Shown here: positions 41,265 to 64,000 of the stretch, in pieces
How the letters are laid out: every line of letters begins with the position of its first letter
How positions within the stretch are numbered: the stretch's first letter is position 1
NCBI GenBank assembly: GCA_963693365.1
Contig: CAVNZM010000012.1
Location: forward strand, 5,146,001-5,210,000
Reading direction: 5' to 3'
Origin: Amoebidium appalachense
Lineage: Eukaryota; Ichthyosporea
DNA: 64,000 nt
Translations under genes and position numbers: made by a program
Notes under the pieces: generated by a model
What the model was told of the DNA's origin: nothing
The model's database searches: none
What the model saw: the letters and a program-made list of their open reading frames with translations, nothing else

Positions 41265-41423
41265 GGAGGCCGCAAGTGGATGCCGCAGAAATTAGACAGG
41301 GAGAGACAGAGAGGGTCAGAGGGAGAGATACTCCTGGTGGGGAGGGGGGGGAGGGGAGAGTGACCGAGGCAGTGAGAGAGGGACAGAGCGAGAGAGAGCA
41401 AGAGAATGTGGGGGGAGGTTTTT

Positions 41424-41454
<31 letters not shown>

Positions 41455-42311
41455 GGGGGGACTGACGGACAGAAGGAAGGGGGAAGGGAGATGGGGGAGT
41501 GAAGAGAGGGAGCGAGAGACACATTCTTTTTCCAGCGCCTGGCCCCTGACCACCACGAAACTACGAAACTTGTTTGCTCCTCACCCTTCCCCCTCCTTCT
41601 GCCTCCCCTCCTACCTTCCCTCCTGCTCTTTCGATCATTTCTCTCGTGTCCGCATCGTGCATCAACCTCCCAAACTCCATTTTTCCTTTCACGACTTTCT
41701 CATTTTGCGTAAAAACCAGAGCTTACCTCTCAGTTTGGTCGGCCCTTGCCATGCCTGCTGGGCACCATCTTTCCCTCCACTCCACCAACCACCTCTGAAG
41801 CTCTCCTTCCTGCTCTCCAGGATCTCGTTTTGTGCCTGCACCACTTTCGCTTGAAAACGTTTGCACGCTTGACGCGCTTGGCCGCCTGTCGCTATGAAAC
41901 ATCGGGGGATTGAGTAGTGGTGGGTGTATGGGGGGGAGCAATCGGGTGGTTGGGCACTTGGAACTGGAACTGTGAGCCAGAAACCCTCATCGGCATGGGT
42001 GTATTAAACCCTCCTCCGTGCATGGGTAGAAAGGGAGGACGCATCTGTGCATGATTCGTCTGATTCGACTGCGGGGGCGGATTCCATGCAGCTTGCATCC
42101 CTGGGATGTTGAGTGGTTGGGGGTTGTAGTTCACAGATCCTTGATGCATACCTGCATGCTCCGGCTGAAAGAACTGTGGTGGCTGAGCCATGTATGGTGG
42201 TGCGGCCTGGCCCAGGGGGGCACTCGGTGGTCTCCCAGCTGGGGGCACTGGCGGTCCTAACGTGTGTGGGAACGGTGGTGGCCCACCTGCTGCAGTTTGG
42301 TAATTCCACAT
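36217..42311 (-). CDS. PDCD7: PDCD7 family protein (U11/U12 snRNP 59K, minor spliceosome), about 553 aa
   Basis: Exons on the complement: 42311-~41971, 41891-41727, 40972-40861, 40175-40086, 39329-39255, 38797-38666, 37929-37791, 37434-36963, 36352-36217. Family layout is kept: Pro/Gln/Asn-rich N-terminus ([16 protein letters not shown]), a WLVEW patch, a long charged helical region, and the C-terminal signature [16 protein letters not shown]...SWAPYRVPD...[10 protein letters not shown], matching human YYLQAE...IRxxWDxYLVP...PPLPSNDIWAT. PDCD7 is the 59K protein of the U11/U12 di-snRNP that recognises U12-type introns. An acidic, low-complexity insert sits in the long eighth exon. The junction between the first two exons is uncertain: frames differ and the donor used (near 41970) is weak. 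All later junctions are phase-consistent. Plain PDCD7 orthology is my reading; other coiled-coil proteins are less likely. Confidence 0.85.
36825..36905 (+). repeat. Short minisatellite, about 33-bp unit
   Basis: Three copies of a unit containing GTGT(G/A)GCACTACGGG separated by GT-rich sequence, in the last PDCD7 intron. Confidence 0.65.
38283..38414 (-). repeat. 110-bp GAGGATGGGCTC repeat copy (diverged)
   Basis: Minus-strand copy starting CCTGATGATGGGCTCTG and ending CCCTCTAACGCATAC before a C-run, in a PDCD7 intron, sense orientation. Confidence 0.55.
38571..38626. repeat. (GGGCGGGCGGGT)n array
   Basis: Short GC-rich tandem array running into G-runs, in a PDCD7 intron; strong quadruplex potential. 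Confidence 0.85.
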
Positions 42312-42574
42312 CTCGTCGTGCTGGTAGGAGTGATTTTTCCAATGGAAGAGGGGGCATTCGAAGAGTGGGTTGGTAAGCAGCAGGGCAAACAGGGGGGGTG
42401 GGGAGGGTGTGTGTGTGTGTGTGTGTGTGCACATATGTGGGGGGGGGGGGGGGGGGGGGGGGGGGGTATCTTAGGTGGTGGTGGTAGCGGCGGGTGGGGA
42501 GGGGGGAGGGGGAAAGGAGGGGGTGGGGGAGAGGGGGGGGAGGTGGAGAGGGAGGGGAGAGGGAGGGAGGGATG

Positions 42575-42616
<42 letters not shown>

Positions 42617-43780
42617 GGGGGGGGGAGGGGCGGGGGGGGGGGAGAGAGAGAGAGAGAGAGCGAGAGAGAGAATGAAGGTGGGGGGGTTAGGAGAGGAGGG
42701 AGAGAGAGGGGGGTGGAGGGGTTGGGAGGGAGGGGGGAGGGGGGGGGGGGGGAGGGAAGAGGAGAGTGAGAAACGAGAGAGAAAGAGAGAGAAACGGGGT
42801 GTGTTGCATGTATGTGACTATCAGTGGCTGATACTATCTAATTATGCAATGTGCAGTTTCCTACTTATCATTTCTTTATTCGTAGCCGTGAGGCTGACCC
42901 TTGTGTAACTGTACAAAGCCTCACAAAGACGACACATCGCCGTGCCGCCGTGACAACGCAGCGCTGCGCATGCAGTCACACTCAGACCCAAATGTTTTTG
43001 TTTGCGCAAACCGAATCTTGCGCCAGATCTGCAGTTGACCAATCAGCACGAACAACTATCAGTGCTCATTAAAGCAGCCAATCATCTCACAGGAGCTTTC
43101 AGGGTTGTGATTGGCTGAAAGTTTCGCGCCAACATGATTCAAAAACTGTCGCCGCGTTTGCGTTGCCGCCGTTGCCCACACACCCGCTGTGTGCCGTGCC
43201 TGTGTGCTCTTGCGCGAAAAAACTTACACAGCAGCGCACTGATGTGCGAGTATATAAACCAGAATCTACAGTAGATAACGGATGTTAAGTTAGATAGGGT
43301 AAAAGGGGAACTTCTAGTACCGTTGTTAATAGTTCAGTATAGAGCAGGGCTAGTGAGCTAGTAGCGAAGTCGACAGTGGCATCATACAACCAGAAAGGAA
43401 ATCGTTAGCACTAGGAAGCTGTTCCCGTCGAAACTACGTTCGTACACTGTTCACCAATAGCTTTGTTACATGCATATGTTTTCCCTTGGATTTTCGCCTT
43501 CTGTTTGATGTTCTACTAGTACACAATCACTTCGCACCCAGAAACAGTCACGTTGAACCGTCGAGCCCTTCGGACTCTGTTTTCACGCGAGCGAACCACT
43601 ACATACCCTAATCGTACATATAAGTAGCGTTTACTTCAAACCCTCTTCTTCATAACTAGTCTATTGTTTTCGGCCTTTCAAAGGCGATGTCCTGCTACAC
43701 GAACCTGCCAAGGTAGTACACACTTTCACAGAACAACCAATCCTGGTTGTAAGCCCTACCGCTGTGTAGGCGACGGTCCG
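42312..43780. other. Divergent PDCD7/CDC45 intergenic region
   Basis: PDCD7 reads leftward and CDC45 rightward. The PDCD7 side (42400-42800) is G-run and (GA)n rich; 42800-43780 is largely unique sequence with promoter motifs. No further exon recognised. Confidence 0.6.
43039..43258. promoter_or_regulatory. Putative bidirectional promoter of PDCD7 and CDC45
   Basis: Within 220 bp: CCAAT at about 43039 and 43078, inverted CCAAT (ATTGG) at 43110-43114, E2F-type TTTCGCGCC at 43122-43130, its inverse GCGCGAAAA at 43212-43220, and a TATA-like TATATAAA at 43251-43258 directed toward CDC45. CDC45 is a classic E2F-regulated S-phase gene in animals and plants. Binding here is inferred. Confidence 0.55.
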
Positions 43781-57968
<14,188 letters not shown>

Positions 57969-58678
57969 GTTCCAGATGCCACGGGACGATGGTGTGCGGA
58001 CAGTGCATGTAGGTGTGTAAACACGTGTGTGTATGCGTTGTGCACTTGGGTATGTGTGCACGTGAAATAGTGCCATGAGCGGTGCCGCGGTGAATCGTGG
58101 TTATGTAAGCACTTGAAAGTGTGCATGGGTTTGAATGCATGCTGCAAGTAGAGTGAGTTCTTGAATGCTTCTCAAATAGTATACAGCTTAAGGTGAGCCG
58201 TGTGCAACTCATCTTCGCGGTGTCCCTGTGTTTGCCATATTATATGAGCCATGCGTAGGTGATAAAGCAATAAATAGGGAGGTTTTGTGGTGTCGGTTGT
58301 CTCAGTAGGCTGCACTACTGAGTCGGAATAGTGTCTGTGTGTGGTTGTTTTCTATGGGAAGTCTTAGAGACCAGAAAAGGTTATTTGGCTGTAATTAGAC
58401 TAAGTCTAAGGCGCTCCTCCATTTGGAGATGCAGGTTTTCCTTCCGGGCCGGTGTGGCCCCGTTTTGTAGCCGGCCCTAGTTATGAAAACGTTTTCGGAT
58501 ACATTGTTTATCACCAAGCGCACCCTCTTGCTTTTAAACAATGTCATGCTTGTCATGTATGAAGTTGTTGTAAGCCGCCATTTATGAGTTAATCAGTGGT
58601 AGTTACTGACTTGAATTAGACCCCTTGCGTGGAGTCCGAGTGGCTGCGAATATAATAATCGTGCTTTCACCGCGGGAA

Positions 58679-58716
<38 letters not shown>

Positions 58717-59528
58717 CACACACGTTATAATCATAATTCCTCAAGTGTCCTTTTTCTGACACCGTGTGCCATGCCACGGTACCGGGGCATACCATCAACT
58801 ATTATTCCGAACAGGAAAGGCTTGCATGTGTGTTTCAAAATATAGTCGTAATTCAGTTGGATTCCAGTACTGAGTCACGGTTCGGCTTCAGAGTCTTCGG
58901 CCTATACGCAACGTATTGGTTTCAAAATTCAGAAGTTACCTACTGCGGCAATGCACGCTGTGATAAAAATAAAGGTTACGGCGCCGGGTAGCACCTTGCT
59001 CGAACGACTCATAGTGTGAATGTGACTTTTTCCGGAGTGTGCTCGGTACGTTAGTACTAATCAGACCCTCTAGAGTCAGGCTGGTCCAGGAAGCCTTTGC
59101 AACCTTTACTAAAAGCCAATAGTATTATGCTAATAGTATTAATTATTATATTGCAATGGGATAGCTGAAATTTGGACCGGTACCCCCTCCCCCCCCGGTG
59201 AAGGCCGTTCGATCCGGATCCCCACTGCACAAGTTTTTTCCCCGTCCGGGTGACCCCGGGGCACATTCAGTCGATCGGCAAAAGCATGCTCGCAGGGGCT
59301 ACATCATAGTACAATATACCGTTTGCACTTGCCAATCACTCTTAAAGATTCTTCCCATCTCCCTCTCTCCCCCCCCCCCCCCACCTTCCCCCCAACGTTA
59401 ACAGTGACAACAACAACGTTAACAACAACAACAACAACAACAACCGGCAACAACAACAAACAACGACCCGCTCGAGCCCCCCCCGGCCCCCCTCCCCCCC
59501 CCCCCCCCCCCCCCTCCCCCCCCCCCTC

Positions 59529-59576
<48 letters not shown>

Positions 59577-59672
59577 ACACACACCACCACCACCACCACC
59601 ACCACCACCACCAAAAAAAAAAAAAAAAAAAAAAAAAGAAAGAAAGAAAAAAAAAACTAACTTTGTCCGATC

Positions 59673-59827
59673 CACGGCCCTCTGAAAAAACGACAGATCG
59701 GGGTCGAGACGTCAAAAGAGCAGATTGGCATCCAAATCCCGATGATTTCGCGAGGCCTTTCGCGGCCCCTCACACGAGATCACATACAAAACACGAGCCT
59801 CCGAGGGGGAAAATAAGAGGGCCGTGC
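59673..59827. mobile_element. Small inverted-repeat (MITE-like) element
   Basis: Left end CACGGCCCTCTGAAAAAACG at 59673 and right end AGAGGGCCGTGCC near 59815-59827 face each other about 150 bp apart. The same terminal motif recurs at 61406-61433, 61509-61539 and 61592-61611. Confidence 0.5.
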
Positions 59828-60651
59828 CTTGGCAGTTGGCACCCTTTAAAAGTTTTTCTCCCGAAGTCAGCACTCAGCTGCTCATATCACTCAGCAGCGG
59901 AACAGCCTAAACTTTTGGCATCAAACATTATAGCCTATCCTAAATTTAGTTACGTATGTAAAACTTTATTTAGACTATACATGTCAATACCGACCCTTTG
60001 ACGGTCCCGATCGCATAACGCCTGTAGCTATAGGGACTCAGGAGGGGCCTGTAGGCTGGGGCCTGTGTCACCTGTGCACGTGTTCTTAGCACTGCTGTGA
60101 ACTTCCACGCGGCACGCACACAAACACACCGTGCCACCTGGCATATGCAGACACACGCACTGCGCACTCACGCACAAAGTAGCAGCTGCAGGCATACGCA
60201 CACGTATTGGCACATAAACACGCACAGGGTGCTTGCGCGCACACACATGTACACACGCGCACATACAAGGGGAGTGCCGTCGCATGTACGCTACATCATG
60301 CGCAACATGCACAATGCCGCCGGGAAACACACTCCACATAGGCACAAAGCGAACTGCAGTATACAACGGTGGCACCTGGTGACAAACAAAAACACAAAAT
60401 CTTGGCTCTTTCTCTTTCTCTTTCCCTCTTTTTCTCGCTCTCTGCCCATCCACCTCCCAACCTCTCGGGAGTCTACGAGTGGAGCACACGAAGTCTTGCG
60501 TGCCCGTAGTCATCACTACAACACTGTGGCGCTGCACTGCAACACTGTGGCGCTCTAAACACACTCGAGCTCAATACTGCACACACACTCACACGCACAT
60601 ACACACTGCACACGTGTGCACGGGCGCGCGCGCATGCACTGACACACACGC

Positions 60652-60682
<31 letters not shown>

Positions 60683-60720
60683 GAGAGAGAGACACACACA
60701 CACACTGTGGCACCGTCTGA

Positions 60721-61039
<319 letters not shown>

Positions 61040-61405
61040 ACACACGCACACACAACTTCACACATCACATGCAGAGTCTGTCGGACTTGCAAATCACCAA
61101 GCACGGTGACATTTTGGCTTGCAAAAAAACTTTTATGGGGAAGAGATGTTACAAAGCAGGGGGAATCGCATCACCACCCAGGAAGGTGGGTTTGGGGAAG
61201 GTGGGGGGGGCTGAGGCGGAGGAGGAGGGCCCGCGGGGGGGAGGGGGGAGGGGGGGGGGAGGGGGGAGGAGAGGGGAGGCGGCCGCAATATCCCACAACT
61301 AAAGTCAACTTTTTGGCTGGGGAGTGGGAGGCCTTGAAAACGGTGAGGGCCCTAAGGGGCCGGGAGAGGGCAGGAGGGCCCAGGCCCGGTTGTGGTGGAC
61401 GGGGG

Positions 61406-61611
61406 CACGGCCCTCTGAAAACAGAGGGCCGTGGAAAGGGGGGCGGGGGGCCCTCAAGGGGCCGGGGGGGGGGGGGGGGGGAGGGGGGAGGGGGGGGAGG
61501 GGGGGGAACACGGCCCTCTGAAAAAACGAGAGGGCCGTGCCTAAAGCCTCAAAGAAAGAATGCGATTTTATGACGTAATGTATCCAGGCCTTCGTTTTTC
61601 AGAGGGCCGTG
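61406..61611. repeat. Cluster of CACGGCCCTCTG inverted repeats
   Basis: Perfect hairpin at 61406-61433 (12-bp stem CACGGCCCTCTG, loop AAAA), a second at 61509-61539 (11-bp stem, loop GAAAAAACG) and a single reverse-oriented end at 61592-61611 (TCGTTTTTCAGAGGGCCGTG). Confidence 0.75.
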
Positions 61612-61779
61612 GTCCGATCGCGAGTGACGTCTCACTTGCGTGACGCATCAGCTGATGCGTGGTGATCCGGCATGTGAAATTTTGCGGATCACGGACACCA
61701 TTGGTGGCTAAATGCCCCTACAATGACAAGTCCCAAATGTAGCCCTAATTTTAAGTATAGCCAGTGGAAGTCTTCTTAT

Positions 61780-62811
61780 AAAAGAGGCAAATATAACGGT
61801 CGGTGGCGGCCAGCCCAACCCGAAGCAGCCCCGTGGCCAGTTGTCGGGGAACGAAATCTCGCTTTTCACACCCTGCTCAGATCTCCGCTTATCGATCGCG
61901 ACCAAACTTTATGGTCCACCTATACAATCGTCTTAGTATATTTCGCACACATATTCGCCCTTTGTCGGAATACGGGTTGCCCTTACTAGCTATGGCACCC
62001 CCTGATACTGTTACTAATGTCCTCAAATCATTAGATGATTTCCATTACACAACTTGTTGTATGTTTCTCACTGGTCTTTCCACACCTATCCCTAGTCTAA
62101 GACGCCTTTTTGATTCTCTCTACGCACTCACACCACCATCACAACGCGTACACGAATCTTAAATTTCACGAGCACATCACCCGCCTGTCCGCTTGTGCCC
62201 CGGACCACCCGCTCTTCCGGCTACACGCATCCCCGCCGGATTCGCTCCTCTACCTCTTCCCTTCCCCATCGTCTCTGCCCATTGCCGAGCGCTATGTGGA
62301 ATGGCTGCCGGAGGTACGGCTAGATCATAGTGTGAAGATGAATAGTTTCAAGTGACTGTCTATGGCTGATAGATATCTTTTTACTCTACGTGTTGAGTCC
62401 CTTCCGGTGTTAGGACCGCAAAAACACCAACTACTAGTAGCCTATATGGCGGATACGGTTAGAGAGTCTCGTTCATACATAGATTCGTTTATTCGTAATG
62501 TGGTGTGGTGTAAAAACGCAAAGATGATTATGGCTTGGCGGTGTAATCGGTTTCTGGTGTCTCCTTCTCGTATGTGTAATATGTGTGGGGGGCGGTTTAC
62601 TCGCGGCTGCATATCTATCAATAAATGCAACCTGTTAGCTAATGTATTAGAACCGGAGGTTATTGGCGGTTTTATTCTCTTTTCTTCCTCTCTTCCTCAA
62701 TATATCCGTTTTAAGATGACTATCCTAGATCACCTTATTAATGCTGCACAGTATGATATTGTGATCCGGTGCCTTAACTTTCTTTCGGAGCTAGCATCTG
62801 CTTACCCATAA
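61780..62811 (+). pseudogene. Decayed retrotransposon reverse-transcriptase C-terminal region
   Basis: Three consecutive segments read as one protein broken by a frameshift near 62155 and an in-frame TGA at 62353. The first has LYNRLSIFRTHIRPLSEYG, like the RT thumb segment of non-LTR elements (RPxLEYG). The middle has HPLFRLHASPPDS. The last has a cysteine cluster CNMCGGRFTRGC with a further C six residues on, like the C-terminal zinc knuckle of LINE ORF2, and ends FLSELASAYP. The catalytic YxDD part is not in the window. TATAAAAG near 61778 may be coincidental. Family assignment is tentative. Confidence 0.5.
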
Positions 62812-63286
62812 TATGTAATAGGGGTGTCAGATACTACGATGGCGCTCATTGTTGCCTAGCAAGTACATATGTCACTGGCTGCATTTGATTGGCTGTGCTG
62901 GAAAACGCAGTAGGCCGTCGAATGTGGCTGGGCCTCCGGTAATGTCCACGCAATAAAAAGTGTGTAAACCCCATGGTGCTATGCATCAGACTGTATGGTG
63001 CTATGCATCAGACTGCATTGGACACAAGGCCAAGTCGAGCTCCAAGTTTATTTATTATGGTGGTGTGCGAATATGGACTGTAAGTGTATAGCCGTGTATA
63101 CCCATCTGACACAAAAAACTGAACATCATTCATTGACGTCACCTTATCAATTGCAACCGTTCATCCACACTGTGCCACATACAGATCCACGTACAGAGTT
63201 TCGTACAGAGTGCACGCACGCGCCAGTTGGTATGTACGTGACGTTCCCCAGTGACTCCAACAAAACCCCGTTCCCCCCGCGGCACA

Positions 63287-63493
63287 CCGGAATTCATTTT
63301 TTTTTATAATGACTTTATTGATAATAATTATGCTCATCAAAAGAGAAGCATGGGAGATATCACAGATATATATCTTAGAGAAGATTTCGGAATGTCCAAA
63401 AATGCCTTACTCTCGGATACGGAGGAGATAAAGACTGACTTTATTGATATGCTCATCAAAAGAGAAGCATGGGAGATATCAACCGGAATTCAT
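63287..63493. repeat. Duplicated block flanked by CCGGAATTCAT
   Basis: GACTTTATTGAT...GGGAGATATCA occurs at 63311-63362 and 63437-63481. CCGGAATTCAT precedes the first copy (63287) and follows the second (63483). Confidence 0.8.
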
Positions 63494-63838
63494 GTAACTG
63501 CATGCGCAGTCATGTTGGTGATGTCACAGGTGACAACCAGTAACTGTTGGTCATGTGATCGATAGGTCAATTCATTCAACTCAATTGACTCCAACACGGT
63601 ACACTCCTACAGCCACCCCCACACGTAAAAGGGCTGATGCAGATAAGCAGATTAATGCACAATAAAGCTTCCATATTCCTGCTAGAGCCCGATTTTTCGC
63701 TTGTATCTCAGGGCCAGGAATCGTTACCTTATGAAATTCAGAAAATTATATGAAAATAATCTTTAACCGAGATTTGTACGCTTGGTCGTGGGGTTCATGT
63801 ATTGGGAGGTTGCTAAATGAACTTCAGTTTATTCAGAT

Positions 63839-63915
63839 GAGGTCGCATGGAAACCAGGGAGGGTGGGTAGAAACCAGCTGGTTTCCCCCCATCCTCCCGG
63901 TTTCCATGCGACCTC
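63839..63915. repeat. Inverted repeat with nested palindrome
   Basis: Arms 63839-63862 and 63893-63915 (GAGGTCGCATGGAAACC and complement) pair over about 23 bp. Between them is a perfect 16-nt palindrome GAAACCAGCTGGTTTC (63870-63885). Likely the end of an unrecognised element or a cruciform site. Confidence 0.8.
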
Positions 63916-64000
63916 GACAAATTTTCTAAAAACCCATCGCACTAGACTATTGGCGATGTGTCCAATCAAACATCAATGAATGCAGCACTGCAGGCTGCTA

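Larger units (their letters stand above)
62812..64000. other. Right-edge non-coding region
   Basis: Contains a duplicated 20-mer TGGTGCTATGCATCAGACTG (about 62974-63016), a split repeat at 63287-63493 and a cruciform-forming inverted repeat at 63839-63915. No gene recognised. Confidence 0.5.

Noticed and set aside
58764-58991. 75-codon plus-strand frame downstream of CDC45
   Set aside because: No recognisable domain, no splice or promoter context; length is within chance for this unique sequence.

Overview
This window is nuclear DNA from an intron-rich eukaryote. Five protein genes can be rebuilt exon by exon, and their splice phases chain without a break over 4 to 28 exons. There is no sign of bacterial gene organisation. 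The lineage cannot be fixed from sequence alone. The SWI3/SMARCC protein resembles animal BAF155/BAF170 but carries a ZZ zinc finger like plant and fungal SWI3. A GH57 glycoside hydrolase is rare in eukaryotes and known mainly from prokaryotes and algae. The minor (U12) spliceosome appears to be present. An alga or other free-living protist fits best.

Layout: (1) about 756-5731, + strand: 3' part of a RING-finger gene, probably VPS8 (CORVET tether), running in from the left. (2) 8195-11380, +: a complete four-exon GH57 gene. (3) 13352-35087, -: SMARCC/SWI3, a SWI/SNF core scaffold with N-terminal BRCT/chromo-like module, SWIRM, ZZ, SANT and C-terminal coiled coil in about 28 small exons. (4) 36217-42311, -: a PDCD7 (U11/U12-59K) homologue, a minor-spliceosome protein. 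(5) 43781-57968, +: a complete 16-exon CDC45 gene, divergent from PDCD7 across a promoter region with CCAAT boxes and E2F-type TTTCGCGC motifs. (6) About 58-64 kb: no intact gene; inverted-repeat (MITE-like) elements, palindromes, CA arrays and a decayed retrotransposon reverse-transcriptase remnant.

The genes share no obvious pathway. CDC45 (replication), SMARCC (chromatin) and PDCD7 (splicing) are nuclear housekeeping genes, and the SMARCC and PDCD7/CDC45 start regions carry the same E2F-like and CCAAT motifs. One CDC45 intron is a textbook AT-AC U12-type intron, so the window holds both a minor-class intron and a gene for a protein of the machinery that removes such introns.

Introns and intergenic DNA are dominated by very long C/G homopolymers and (CA/GT)n arrays, which produce nearly all the long spurious reading frames. 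Beyond simple repeats I see: a family of about 110-bp elements found only in introns and always in the sense direction of the host gene; a nearly identical 1.4-kb element present twice in inverted orientation; an intron whose two ends are complementary over about 48 nt; a five-copy 235-bp array; a 289-bp higher-order repeat; and several minisatellites. Homopolymer lengths may be inexact if the assembly came from error-prone reads.
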